In this document: in pieces, positions 26,276 through 35,074 of the stretch | Numbering within the stretch: position 1 is the first letter of the stretch | Layout: every line of letters begins with the position of its first letter | Assembly: GCF_004135735.1 (NCBI RefSeq) | Contig: NZ_CP012670.1 | Span: forward strand, 8,627,501 to 8,691,500 | Reading direction: 5' to 3' | DNA: 64,000 bases | Origin: Sorangium cellulosum | Lineage (GTDB): Bacteria; Myxococcota_A; Polyangia; Polyangiales; Polyangiaceae | Notes under the pieces: generated by a model | Told to the model about the DNA's origin: nothing | Database searches by the model: none | The model's input: the letters and a program-made list of their open reading frames with translations, nothing else | Translations under genes and position numbers: made by a program

Positions 26276-26638
26276 TCACATGCTCTTGCCGTCGATCCGC
26301 GTGACCGTCAGCGCGTCGAGATCGACGTCGTCCAGACAGCGGACGTTGATCGCGCACATCTCGCTCCCGTTCGGCGCCGTTCCCCGCGCGAACGAGCGGA
26401 TGCCGCAGACCGAGCAGAACATGTGGTGGATCATCTTCTTGTTGAACTGATAGTCCGTGAGGGCGTCTCCACCCTGCTGCAGCGTGAACTGCTCCGCCGG
26501 CGCGAAGGTCAGGAGCGTGCCCGTCTTCGCGCAGATCGAGCAGTTGCACGACATGACCGGAGCGCTCAGGTCCGCCTTGACCTCGAACCGGACCTTTCCG
26601 CAATGACAGCCACCCGTGTACGTCTTGAGCTCAGCCAT
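26276..26638 (-). CDS. GFA / CENP-V family zinc protein
   Basis: A 120-residue member of the GFA family (glutathione-dependent formaldehyde-activating enzyme fold, also in centromere protein V). The zinc-binding motifs are complete: GGCHCGKVRFE (near residue 9), SCNCSICAKTG (about 30-40) and FCSVCGIRSF (about 74-83). The length is normal for the family. Many members have no proven role in formaldehyde metabolism, so the substrate is left open. The frame extends upstream across the 21-bp repeats to 26815, but ATG 26638 (MAELKTYTGG) begins the conserved domain and is chosen. It is divergent from ada. Confidence 0.92.
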   Translation of the reverse strand: MAELKTYTGGCHCGKVRFEVKADLSAPVMSCNCSICAKTGTLLTFAPAEQFTLQQGGDALTDYQFNKKMIHHMFCSVCGIRSFARGTAPNGSEMCAINVRCLDDVDLDALTVTRIDGKSM

Positions 26639-26740
26639 GCGCTCAGGATGCCACGGCGCCCGACCGCGAGGGGAGAGAATGCGCCGCGGCCCGGCGGTGA
26701 GCCCGGCCCCTCGCCGGGGCGGCCCGGTCGAGCCCGTCCA

Positions 26741-26800
26741 GGCCCCCGCCGGCATCGCGAGGGCCCCCGCCGGCATCGCGAGGGCCCCCGCCGGCGTCGA
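26741..26800. repeat. 21-bp tandem repeat, nearly three copies
   Basis: GGCCCCCGCCGGCATCGCGA plus one G occurs at 26741-26761 and 26762-26782, and an 18-bp variant at 26783-26800. It lies between the divergent GFA and ada genes, in the region where their promoters must be. Confidence 0.88.
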
Positions 26801-26893
26801 CGAATTCGAGAGCAAGCCCCGGAGTGCGGCGCTCTTCGCGGGGGTTAAGCTCGCCTCGTGCCCCGCAAGAACCGCCGGAAGGAGGCAGACCTC

Positions 26894-27967
26894 ATGTCGG
26901 GAAACACCCGTGCGCTCGCCGCCGCCGTGGAGCGCGACCCTCGCTGGGCAGCCGTGATCGCCCGCGACGCGAGCGCCGATGCGCAGTTCTTCTACTCGGT
27001 CAGGACGACGGGCGTGTACTGCCGTCCGTCATGCGGCGCGCGCCCGGCGCGGCCCGAGAACGTCGCGTTTCACCCGACCGCGGCCGCCGCCGAGCGGGCG
27101 GGCTTCCGCCCGTGCATGCGCTGCAAGCCGGACCAGCCCCCCCTGGCCGAGCGCCAGGCGGCCCTGGTCGCCGACCTGTGCCGGCGCATCGAGCAGAGCG
27201 ACGAGGCGCCGAGCCTCGAGGAGCTCTCGCGCCACGCCGGGCTGAGCGCCTTCCACACGCATCGCCTCTTCAAGGCCGTGACCGGGGTGACCCCAAGGGC
27301 GTACGCGGCGGCCCACCGCGCGCGGCGCGTCCGGGCCGAGCTCGAGCAGCGCGGCACCGTGACCGGGGCGATCTATGCGGCGGGATACGGCTCGAGCGGC
27401 CGCTTCTACGAGAGATCGAACCAGGTGCTCGGCATGACCCCGACGAGGTACCGCGAAGGAGGCGCGGACATGGATATCCGGTTCGCCATCGGGGAGTGCT
27501 CGCTCGGCGCCATCCTGGTCGCCGCGACCGCGCGCGGCGTGTGCGCCATCCTGCTCGGCGACGACCCGGAAGAGCTCGTGCACGACCTGGAGCGCCGGTT
27601 CCCCAGGGCCCACCTGATCGGCGCCGATCCCGGGTTCGAGCAGCGCGTCGCCGAGGTGGTCGGCCTCGTGGAGAGCCCCCGCGCGCCCGTCGAGCTGCCG
27701 CTCGACGTCCGCGGCACGGCGTTCCAGCAGCGCGTCTGGCAGGCCCTGCGCGCCATCCCCGCCGGGACGACCGCGAGCTACGCGGAGATCGCCAGCGCCA
27801 TCGGCGCGCCCAGGGCGGTCCGGGCCGTGGCGAAGGCGTGCGCGGCCAACGCGCTGGCCGTGGCGATCCCCTGCCACCGCGTCGTGCGGACCGACGGCGA
27901 CCTCTCGGGCTACCGCTGGGGCGTCGAGCGCAAGCGCGCGCTGCTCGATCGGGAGATGGACGCTTGA
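26894..27967 (+). CDS. ada: Ada: bifunctional alkylation-response regulator and O6-methylguanine-DNA methyltransferase
   Basis: A 357-residue protein with the full Ada layout. The N-terminal zinc domain has Cys43, Cys47, Cys74 and Cys77 (VYCRPSCGAR, FRPCMRCKPD); by family knowledge Cys43 takes a methyl group from phosphotriesters and switches on transcription. An AraC-type helix-turn-helix follows (about 88-185: LEELSRHAGLSAFHTHRLFK, MTPTRYR). The C-terminal methyltransferase has the active-site IPCHRVV (Cys327), which repairs O6-methylguanine. GGAGG lies 8 bp before ATG 26894, so that start is preferred over GTG 26858. Ada regulates its own operon in E. coli; here it is followed by no alkB or alkA. 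It is transcribed away from the GFA gene. Confidence 0.96.
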   Translation: MSGNTRALAAAVERDPRWAAVIARDASADAQFFYSVRTTGVYCRPSCGARPARPENVAFHPTAAAAERAGFRPCMRCKPDQPPLAERQAALVADLCRRIEQSDEAPSLEELSRHAGLSAFHTHRLFKAVTGVTPRAYAAAHRARRVRAELEQRGTVTGAIYAAGYGSSGRFYERSNQVLGMTPTRYREGGADMDIRFAIGECSLGAILVAATARGVCAILLGDDPEELVHDLERRFPRAHLIGADPGFEQRVAEVVGLVESPRAPVELPLDVRGTAFQQRVWQALRAIPAGTTASYAEIASAIGAPRAVRAVAKACAANALAVAIPCHRVVRTDGDLSGYRWGVERKRALLDREMDA

Positions 27968-28031
27968 GCGCACCTCGCGAGGTCGTCTCCGTCGCGCGCC
28001 GCGTGGACGAGCGGGTGGGGAGCGGGTCGGG

Positions 28032-28637
28032 CTACTCCCCCGGCTCCTCTTCCCCGAGCCGGTCGAGCTCGCCCCAGAGGTCCTCCAGATCGAGCGCCAG
28101 CCCCTCACACCCCGGCACCGCCTCGACGCGCCCGCCCGCGGCGGCCTGCGCCCACACATAGCGCCCATCCGGGCCGAGCTCGTAGATCTCCAGCATCCTC
28201 GTCGCCGGATCGAGCAGCCAGTACCAGCGCACGCCGAAGGCCGCGTAGTCGCGCAGCTTCTCGATGCGGTCGCGGTGGACGTCGCGCGGCCGCGGCGAGA
28301 CCACCTCGACCATCACGTCCGGCGGGCGCCGCATGGGGCCGCGACGCGGCGGGGGCCGCTGCCCCGGCAGGACCATGGAGACGTCCGGCTTGCGCCCGGT
28401 GCCCTTGCGGAGGAGGTACTTGAGCTCCGAGCCGGCCACGAAGCCGCCGCGGGACGCCGCCCAGGTGCCGAGCACCCGGAGGAGCCACATCACGGCGGTC
28501 TCGTGGATCCAGTCCGCCACCTCTTCCTCCACGAGCACGCCCCCGACGAGCTCGCCCGGCTCGTCCTCGGACAGGTCGAGCCAGGCCTCGTCGCTGAGGC
28601 CGCCCGGGGTGTCCAGCGCAATGGCGGCGTCGCCCAT
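28032..28637 (-). CDS. Uma2 family (PD-(D/E)XK-like) protein
   Basis: A 201-residue Uma2/DUF820 protein with a restriction-endonuclease-like fold. The core elements are HETAVMWLLRVLG near the N-terminus, GSELKYLL, RKPDVSMVLP with the catalytic-type Asp, PDVMVEVVSPRPRD with Glu, and RIEKLRDYAAFGVRWYWLLDP. The acidic pair plus the following conserved Lys/Arg helix is the expected active-site region. Uma2 proteins are very numerous in cyanobacteria, Chloroflexi and myxobacteria, but their role is unsettled. It starts 19 bp after the stop of the PgsB-like gene on the same strand, so it is probably the third gene of that operon. No Shine-Dalgarno sequence is clear at ATG 28637. Confidence 0.87.
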   Translation of the reverse strand: MGDAAIALDTPGGLSDEAWLDLSEDEPGELVGGVLVEEEVADWIHETAVMWLLRVLGTWAASRGGFVAGSELKYLLRKGTGRKPDVSMVLPGQRPPPRRGPMRRPPDVMVEVVSPRPRDVHRDRIEKLRDYAAFGVRWYWLLDPATRMLEIYELGPDGRYVWAQAAAGGRVEAVPGCEGLALDLEDLWGELDRLGEEEPGE

Positions 28638-28656
28638 GACGGGGAGGATAGCACGA

Positions 28657-31548
28657 CTAGGCCTGCTCCGGCGCCGCCGCCCCCGGCGGCGCGGCCGGCT
28701 CGGCCTTCTTCCGGTTCTTCCTCCGGCTCTCCATCCACGCCCTGCGCGCCTCGACCCACTTCGCGATGTCCTTCGCCAGCCACCCGCCCTTCTGCCGCGC
28801 CACGATCTCCCGCAGGAGCAGCGCGGCGCGGCCGTGGCCGATGCGCATCGCGAACAGGTCGTCCATCACGACCTTCGCCCACCGCGTGCGGCGCACCGAG
28901 TCGAGGTGATCGACGAGCTGCTCGACCCGGAGCAGGACCTTCGTCCCGAGCCCCGTCTTGCCCGTCACCACGAGCGCCGCCGTCTTCTCCTTCTCCAGCG
29001 CCTCGAGCCGGCGGACGGCCCCCTCGAGCAGGTTCGCGTGCTCCGCCCACTCGGCGCCGCCCTGGTCCCGCGCCGCGCGCACCGCCGCGAGCGCCTCGCG
29101 GCAGTCGAGGAGGCCGAAATCCGAGTATGCGAGGAAGAACGTCAGGACCTCGCGCCGCGCCGAGGCGTTGCTCTGCATCCTCTGGATCGCGCTCCGCACC
29201 CGGTCCACCGAGAGCCAGCGGTACACGAAGTCGAGCCCGGTGCCCTTGATGTTCTGCGAGCCCATCAGCCGCGCGTCGAACCCCGGCGGCACCTCGCGCG
29301 TGATGAAGTCGATCACCTTGTCGCCCTTGACGTCGGCGTCCCAGAGCACCGCGATGCGATCCAGGAAGAGCTCCCGGAACGCCGCCCGGAACGCCTGGTT
29401 CGCCTCCGCGTCCGCCCCCCGCGACAGCGCCGCCTCCACCTCGGCGCGCGCCTTGTCGCGCCGCGCGAGCCGCCGCGCGAGCCGGGCCGCGTGGTGCGCG
29501 ATGTCCGCGCGGAGGTCGTCCGCCCCCGCGGGCGGCGCGTGCGCCTCCAGCGCGCGCTTCACCGCCGCCTCGATCGCCTCGGGCTCGCCCTTCTTCCCCG
29601 CGATCTCGGGGCTGGCCACGATCGCCGCGGCCGCCTCCTCGTCGAGCGGCAGCGCGCGCAGCATCCGGGCGAGATCGTCCTCGAACGCGCCCGGCCGCGC
29701 GGGGACGCCCACCCTCTTCATCTGCTCGTCGAACCGCTCGAGCGCGCGCTCCTTGCCCCCGTCGCCCGTGATGATCAGGTCCCGGAGCCGCTGGTCGAGC
29801 CCCTCGGTGATGAACTGCATCATCCCGCCGAGGTTCGTGTTGATCAGCACCACGTGGTCGACCCCGATGTCCTCGACGATGATCTGCGCGAACACGCGCG
29901 ACCGCGCGACCCGGTCCGCGCGGTTGTTCACCACCATCACCGTCGCCCGGCCGGGCGTCGCGTCGAGGTCGTGCTTGTCGAACGCGAGCCGCGTCCAGTT
30001 CGACATGAACCCCGCGCGCTCGTTGGCGCTCATCCCGTTCGAGAACGTGAGGCTCCGCCCCCGGTACTGCACCGTCGGGTAGGTCTTCAGGACGCCGAGG
30101 TCGAGGATCACGTGGTCGGCGATCTCGACCAGCGCGAACTCGCGATCGACGCCGAAGTGGTCCGCGAGCGCGAGGACCAGCGCCACGTTGCGCGGGTGCT
30201 CCTGGTACGGGAGCCGCTCCAGGAGGTCGACCGGGAGCAGGTCCGCGTCGATGGGCGGGATCGCGACGAGGTTCGTCCCCCTCCGCTGCGCCGCGTCCTT
30301 GAGGAGCGGGAGCATCTGCTCCTCGGTCGTGAACGACAGCCCGTCCGTCGGCATGAAGCGCGCGATCACCCGCGCGACGTCCTCGCCCCCCGGGCCCTGG
30401 ATGTCCTCGTGATCCGGGTAGGCGTTGGTCAGCGTCGTGATCTCGTCGCGCATCCACTCGGAGCAGAGCGTGTCGACGAAGAGCGGCTGGAGCGCCATGC
30501 ACTCCCACAGGAACACCTGCGCGCGCAGGTTCCTGCCGGCGGCCAGGATGTTGCGCTGCTCCCAGATCGTCGCCTTGTCGTACGGGCGGTAGATGAAGAT
30601 CTCCTGCGCCGGCATGTCGCGCATGGCGTGGATGAACATCGCCTCGCAGCCGGTGGTCTTGACGACGACGTCGTACCGGAGCGCGTGGAAGAGCGCGGCC
30701 TTGAGCCGCTCCGAGCCGCTCTTGCCCCGCGTCCCCCAGCCGCCGATCGTGAGCGGGATGCCCCGCCGCGCGCGCTCGATCTGCGTCATGACCCACGCGG
30801 CCCGCAGGATCATGTACGCGAGGACGAGCCACGCGACCCACGCGAGCTGCGTCGGGACGTTGCCCGCCGGCGACACGAGGTACGAGAAGAAGCTGTCGAG
30901 CCAGACGGGCACCGACGGGCCGGTGAGCCAGTCGCGGCCGAGCTGCAGCGCCGAGGGCAGCCCCACGCTGAGGTACTTGCTCGGCAGGTGCGGCTCGACG
31001 GCGTACGGGCGGCCGTCGATCTCGCCGCCGGTGTCGCCGAGCGAGATGGTGAAGCCGAGCTCGCCGGCCATGAGCGTGAAGCGCCGCTGCTCGGCGGGCT
31101 CCTGCGCGACGAGCGCGCGCATGCGGGCCTGCGCGTAGCGGTCGTAGCGCAGCGTGAGCAGGGCGCGGGCGCGCAGGCGGTGGGGCAGCGCGGCCGGCGC
31201 CCGCACCGTGACCGTGCCGCGCGCCGTGATGAGGCGGATCTCGCGCCGGGTCAGGCTGGCGGCGGCGAGCAGGTCGTCGACGCGCGGGACGAACGGCCCC
31301 CAGCCGCCGACGGGCGGGTAGACGTGGCGCTCGCCCGGCACGCGCGTGGGCGTGACCTCGGCCATGCCGACCGGCTGCGCGATGAGCTCGCCCGCGAACC
31401 GGCGGCCGCTCGTGTGGATCCAGCCCTTGCGCTTGTCCGGCATGGGCGTGCGGAGCTCGTGCACGAGGCGCCAGAGGCGGAAGCCGCGCGGCTCGCCGCG
31501 CGTGAGCACGTAGCGGCCCTTCGCCCCGCGCCGGAGCGCGTACGTCAT
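28657..31548 (-). CDS. PgsB/CapB-type amide ligase with long N- and C-terminal extensions
   Basis: A 963-residue protein whose middle (about 230-600) matches poly-gamma-glutamate synthase PgsB/CapB, a Mur-ligase-like ATP-dependent enzyme. Shared features in order are a membrane helix (about 233-254), the P-loop GTRGKS (272-277), VKTTGCEAMFIHA, LWECMALQP, LTNAYPDHEDIQGPGGEDVAR, FTTEEQMLPLL, a phosphate-site-like FSNGMSANERAG and VVNNRADRVARSR. The N-terminal 230 residues and C-terminal 350 residues are extra; PgsB itself is about 390 residues. The C-terminus is helical and highly charged and ends in a Lys-rich tail. No pgsC/capC or pgsA/capA gene is near, so it may join a different amino acid or act on another polymer. 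It follows the HEAT-like gene by 45 bp. Confidence 0.85.
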   Translation of the reverse strand: MTYALRRGAKGRYVLTRGEPRGFRLWRLVHELRTPMPDKRKGWIHTSGRRFAGELIAQPVGMAEVTPTRVPGERHVYPPVGGWGPFVPRVDDLLAAASLTRREIRLITARGTVTVRAPAALPHRLRARALLTLRYDRYAQARMRALVAQEPAEQRRFTLMAGELGFTISLGDTGGEIDGRPYAVEPHLPSKYLSVGLPSALQLGRDWLTGPSVPVWLDSFFSYLVSPAGNVPTQLAWVAWLVLAYMILRAAWVMTQIERARRGIPLTIGGWGTRGKSGSERLKAALFHALRYDVVVKTTGCEAMFIHAMRDMPAQEIFIYRPYDKATIWEQRNILAAGRNLRAQVFLWECMALQPLFVDTLCSEWMRDEITTLTNAYPDHEDIQGPGGEDVARVIARFMPTDGLSFTTEEQMLPLLKDAAQRRGTNLVAIPPIDADLLPVDLLERLPYQEHPRNVALVLALADHFGVDREFALVEIADHVILDLGVLKTYPTVQYRGRSLTFSNGMSANERAGFMSNWTRLAFDKHDLDATPGRATVMVVNNRADRVARSRVFAQIIVEDIGVDHVVLINTNLGGMMQFITEGLDQRLRDLIITGDGGKERALERFDEQMKRVGVPARPGAFEDDLARMLRALPLDEEAAAAIVASPEIAGKKGEPEAIEAAVKRALEAHAPPAGADDLRADIAHHAARLARRLARRDKARAEVEAALSRGADAEANQAFRAAFRELFLDRIAVLWDADVKGDKVIDFITREVPPGFDARLMGSQNIKGTGLDFVYRWLSVDRVRSAIQRMQSNASARREVLTFFLAYSDFGLLDCREALAAVRAARDQGGAEWAEHANLLEGAVRRLEALEKEKTAALVVTGKTGLGTKVLLRVEQLVDHLDSVRRTRWAKVVMDDLFAMRIGHGRAALLLREIVARQKGGWLAKDIAKWVEARRAWMESRRKNRKKAEPAAPPGAAAPEQA

Positions 31549-31593
31549 GTCGCCGCGCGAGGCGACCGCGAGGGCGCGCTCGACGTCGCGCGG

Positions 31594-33159
31594 CTACGCG
31601 TCGGGCGGGAGCTCGACCGGCACGCTCTCGCCCTCGAGCAGCTCGGCGGCCGCGGCGACGAGGGTGTGGCGGATGTGATCGGCGACCGGGCGGCTCTCGA
31701 CCTCGAGCAGCCGGAGCACGGCGGCCGCCTCGTCGGACAGGTCCGGCGCGAGCGCCGGGCGGCTCGCGAACGCGGCGAGCAGCTCGACGAAGGCGGCGTG
31801 GGGGAGCGGGGCGTACGGCCCGGCGGAGAGCGTGCGGACCGCCTCGAGGGCCGCGCGGCACGCGAGCGGCGGGGCGGCGTCGGAGAGGGTGCGCCGGACG
31901 GCGCGCTCGGCGAACGGGGCGGCGTCCACGTGGTCGGTCGCGTACCGGGAGAGCTCCCGCAGGGCGTGGCCGCGGACGCGAGGCGACGCGTCGCCCTCGG
32001 CGAGCTCGGCGACGACCGCGAGCGCCTCGGCGCCGCCGAGCGCGAGGAGCTGGCGCACGAGCTCCTGGCGGACGTGCTCGCTCGGGTCGTCGCGGGTGAG
32101 GAGCGCGATCGCGAGCGGGTCCGCGGCCGCGGCGCGGGACGCCTTCGCGCTGACGTGCGGCACGCTGAGCCGCGGCGCCGAGTCGGGCGCGTGCTCCTCG
32201 GGCGGCCCAGGGTCATCGGCGTCGCCGGCGCCGCCGTCGATGGGGATCACGGGGGCGGAGGGCCGGGCGGCCGCGCCGAGGAGGCGCAGGGCGTTGCGGC
32301 GGAGGATGGGGCCGTCCCTGTCCTCGGGGTCGCGCGCGCGGAGGCGCTCGGCGAGGAGGGAGAACGCCTCGTCCGGGAAGACGAGGACGCCGATCTCGAG
32401 GGCGGCGATCTGCACCCACCGGGACGCGCCGACCCCGCGCGACCACGCGAGCACCGAGCGGGCGGCGTCGAGCCCGAGGTGGCCGAGCCGCTCGCGCGCC
32501 GGGAGGCGGTGCAGGAGGGCGACGGCGGCGAGCAGGGCGGCCCGGCGGACGGGCGCGGGGCGGCTCGGCTCCGCGTGCGCGACGGCGAGCCGGAGGACGC
32601 CGCCGTCGCGGGCGACGTGCAGCGCGTCGACGGGGTCGAGCTGCCGCGCGAGGTGGGTGAGGGCGTGGTAGGCGACCTCGATCTCGTCGATGCGGTCGGC
32701 GATGGCGGTGGCGAAGCGCTCCTGGGCCGCCTCCAGGTCGAGGTTCCTGCCGAGCGCGGCGAGGTCGCCGGTCTGATCGAGGCGCGCGGCGAGCCAGCCG
32801 AGCAGGGGGAGGCCGTCGCTCTTCCGGCGCTCCCGCGACCCGACGCGGAGCTGCCGGGCGAGGAGCTCGCGCCGCTCGGCGGGCGTGGCGGCCGACTGGT
32901 AGGCGACCACGAGCGCGGACTCGGTGCTGCGCAGCCGGTCGACCTCGGCGACCGCGCCGTCGGCGCACCGGGCGAGCGCGGCGAGGAGCGCGGGCATCGG
33001 GTGCTCCTCGTCGCCCAGGTCGGCGACGACGCGCGTGACGACGACGTCGATGGCGCGCGGGCGCAGGCGCACCTCGATCGGCGGGAGGCTGTCCTCGATC
33101 ACCTCCATGATCGGCCGCGGCGCGGCCGTGAAGGGGTCGGTCGGATCGCTCGGGCTCAC
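31594..33159 (-). CDS. HEAT/armadillo-like helical repeat protein
   Basis: A 521-residue soluble protein rich in paired amphipathic helices (for example RRAALLAAVALLHRLP, VRQELVRQLLALGGAEALAVVAELAEG, VRGHALRELSRYATDH), the pattern of HEAT-like repeats. No signal peptide or membrane helix is seen. Such repeats usually serve as protein-binding scaffolds. The start is GTG 33159, with GGAGG 4 bp upstream; no ATG start fits as well. An acidic, Pro-rich linker lies at about 300-335. It is the first gene of a probable operon with the PgsB-like and Uma2 genes, so it may organise or regulate the ligase. This role is an inference from position only. Confidence 0.8.
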   Translation of the reverse strand: MSPSDPTDPFTAAPRPIMEVIEDSLPPIEVRLRPRAIDVVVTRVVADLGDEEHPMPALLAALARCADGAVAEVDRLRSTESALVVAYQSAATPAERRELLARQLRVGSRERRKSDGLPLLGWLAARLDQTGDLAALGRNLDLEAAQERFATAIADRIDEIEVAYHALTHLARQLDPVDALHVARDGGVLRLAVAHAEPSRPAPVRRAALLAAVALLHRLPARERLGHLGLDAARSVLAWSRGVGASRWVQIAALEIGVLVFPDEAFSLLAERLRARDPEDRDGPILRRNALRLLGAAARPSAPVIPIDGGAGDADDPGPPEEHAPDSAPRLSVPHVSAKASRAAAADPLAIALLTRDDPSEHVRQELVRQLLALGGAEALAVVAELAEGDASPRVRGHALRELSRYATDHVDAAPFAERAVRRTLSDAAPPLACRAALEAVRTLSAGPYAPLPHAAFVELLAAFASRPALAPDLSDEAAAVLRLLEVESRPVADHIRHTLVAAAAELLEGESVPVELPPDA

Positions 33160-33477
33160 GGCGCCTCCGTGCGACGGGTGCGGGGGAGATCGCGCAGGGG
33201 GCGGCCGGGCGGCGAGGAGCGAGGGGCACCGTACGGCGAGACCATCGGCGAGACCATCGGCGGACGAGCAGCGTACACCGGCGCGCGGAGCTGTCGCGAG
33301 CTTGCGCGCGGCGCGGGCCCCGGCGCGGGCACGGCGGGTGGCGGTGGACGGATGCGCGGCCGAGGCGACCGGCGGGGGGGAAAGCCCGGGCGTACGCCGG
33401 CCCGGGACGCGCCCGGGGCGGACATGCGACACTGACGTCGACGGCGCGAACCCCGCCGGCGCCATCGAGGTGTCCCC
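33160..33477. other. divergent intergenic region, 318 bp
   Basis: This spacer separates the HEAT/PgsB-like operon from the divergent unknown gene at 33478. It holds a two-copy 12-bp repeat GCGAGACCATCG near 33236-33259. I see no clear promoter boxes. Confidence 0.4.
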
Positions 33478-34893
33478 GTGCATCCCCTCCTCCTCGCGCT
33501 TCGCGCCGCCCTCGCCGCGGGCCCGGTCGCTCCCGGCGCTCCCCCGGATCCGTGGCATGCGTGGCTCCTCGTGGCGCTCGCGCGGCAAGTCGAGCGGCAG
33601 CGCTGGCTGATGCGGGTCTGGCACGAGCGCCTCGACACGGACGCCTTCGAGGGCGAGGTCCCGGGCATGCCGGGATGGACGTTTCTCTTCCACGGCGACG
33701 GCCTCTGCCTGACCGCCCCCGACGGCGAGGCGATCGACGTCGACGACCACGGCGACGGCGGTCTCACGATCGATCCTTACTTCTTCGCCCGGCGCATCCT
33801 GAGCCTCCCTCGCCCCGCGCTCCCCGAGCGACGCCTGCGCGCGTTCCTCCCCACCGCCGACGCCATGGTCGCCGCGATCCGCGAGCTCACCGAGGAAGGG
33901 CTGCTCGTCCCCGGCGCGCACGGGCACGTGTTCCGCGTCGTCCGCGGGCTCGAGGCGGACGCCGAGGCGCTCGCCGCGATCGACCTCTCCGACGCGGCGC
34001 TCCGCGCGCGGTGGGCGGAGCACCTCGGCGACCACGAGCTGCTCGCCCGCGAGCGGCCCTCGGCGGCCGCCGAGGCGCGGGCCGCGGCGCAGCGCGAGGC
34101 GTACAAGCGGTACCTGCTCGCGCGGATCGCCGATGGGGCGACGGCGCGCGCGTTCATCGATCCCCTCGAGGCGGTGCTCACGCCGGCGGAGCTCGTCGAC
34201 GCGTGCGCGGGGTTGATCGACGCCGCGGTGGACGCGACCGCGGGGCACGCGATCGAGCGGCTCGAGGCGCACCCGGACTACCCCGTCTGCCCGGCGGTGA
34301 GCCGGCTGCTCGCGCGCGCGGATCCGGCGCAGCATCACCCCTACGCCGTGCACGCCGCCGCCCGGTACCTGCTGCGGCGCGGGATCGAGCGCGAGCGCGC
34401 CGTCGAGGTGGCGCTGGCGTTCGCGCGCGTCAGGGTCGTCAAGGGCTACCGGGGCAACCCGTTCCTCGGCGAGCTCGCGCTGCTGCTCCTCGAGCACGCG
34501 CCGCAGCACGCGCTCGCCGTGCTCCGCCGGGCGCTGCGGTCGAGCACGCCCGTCGCCCAGAAGGACGTCGCCGCGGCGCTCGCGGCGCTGGGCCAGCCGT
34601 GGTGTCTGCGCGAGCTCCTGCTCGCGCTGGACGAGGCGAGGACCTTCGGGGCCTCCGCCGCGGTGCGGGCCGCGCTCTCGTGGATGGGGTCGGACGAGGC
34701 GCGCGCGGCGGTGGCGCGCTGGACGCAGACCCACGTCCTGCGGGCGACGAGGGGCCCCGGCTACGGCCAGGAAGAGGTCCTGGAGGCCAACGCCGGGCAG
34801 TCCCTCGCGGCCGAGATTGACGAGCGCCACCCCTGGGCCGACGCGGTCCGACCGGCGATCGATCCGGATTTCGACCGCGTGGTGTGGGCGTGA
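33478..34893 (+). CDS. hypothetical protein with DUF6896-like head and helical repeat tail
   Basis: A 471-residue soluble protein. The N-terminal 130 residues contain WTFLFHGDGLCLTAPDGE, IDVDDHGDGG and DPYFFARRILSL, which resemble my memory of the DUF6896 pattern (a FHG-C motif followed by an acidic D-F-D segment). This match is weak and tentative. The rest is made of paired helices (IERLEAHPDYPVCPAVSRLL, LRRALRSSTPVAQKDVAAAL, LSWMGSDEARAAVARW) like HEAT repeats. The start is GTG 33478, with GAGG about 7 bp upstream. It is divergent from the HEAT/PgsB-like operon and shares the repeat style of that operon's first gene, so the two sides may be functionally linked. Confidence 0.75.
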   Translation: MHPLLLALRAALAAGPVAPGAPPDPWHAWLLVALARQVERQRWLMRVWHERLDTDAFEGEVPGMPGWTFLFHGDGLCLTAPDGEAIDVDDHGDGGLTIDPYFFARRILSLPRPALPERRLRAFLPTADAMVAAIRELTEEGLLVPGAHGHVFRVVRGLEADAEALAAIDLSDAALRARWAEHLGDHELLARERPSAAAEARAAAQREAYKRYLLARIADGATARAFIDPLEAVLTPAELVDACAGLIDAAVDATAGHAIERLEAHPDYPVCPAVSRLLARADPAQHHPYAVHAAARYLLRRGIERERAVEVALAFARVRVVKGYRGNPFLGELALLLLEHAPQHALAVLRRALRSSTPVAQKDVAAALAALGQPWCLRELLLALDEARTFGASAAVRAALSWMGSDEARAAVARWTQTHVLRATRGPGYGQEEVLEANAGQSLAAEIDERHPWADAVRPAIDPDFDRVVWA

Positions 34894-34911
34894 ACCCGGC
34901 CTGGCACGACT

Positions 34912-35067
34912 GCGGGAAGTTGCCCCGGATCAGCAGAAGAACCGCCATGGCGCCAACGACGCCAAGAAGAGAGGGGAAGGGTTGTCCTTCCATTTTCCCC
35001 TTCTACGTCCCTGGTTTCTTGGCGCCCTTGGCGTCATGGCGGTTCGCCTCTCGGCCCGACTTCCCGC
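34912..35067. repeat. 156-bp imperfect palindrome between convergent genes
   Basis: An AT-richer stretch folds into a long hairpin. The outer arms are GCGGGAAGTTG at 34912 and the reverse complement CGACTTCCCGC at 35057-35067. A long inner arm starting AACCGCCATGGCGCCAACGA near 34939 pairs, with about four mismatches, with a segment ending TGGCGTCATGGCGGTT near 35045. The tip has a further AGGGGAAG/CCTTCC stem. It could act as a bidirectional terminator for the convergent genes at 34893 and 35075. The GCCAAG/CTTGGC arm sequence resembles intergenic repeats I recall from other large bacterial genomes. Confidence 0.8.
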
Positions 35068-35074
35068 ACTGACG

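Noticed and set aside
26639..26815. An N-terminal extension of the GFA protein to 26815.
   Set aside because: The extension only translates the 21-bp tandem repeat and low-complexity sequence; the family domain begins at the later ATG.
28657..31548. A complete poly-gamma-glutamate capsule locus.
   Set aside because: PgsC and PgsA homologues are missing, and the protein is more than twice PgsB length.
28264..33435. A 1,723-codon open frame on the plus strand opposite the PgsB-like and HEAT-like genes.
   Set aside because: High GC keeps antisense frames open. Its translation is Arg/Glu/Val-rich without domains, whereas the minus strand has clear motifs.
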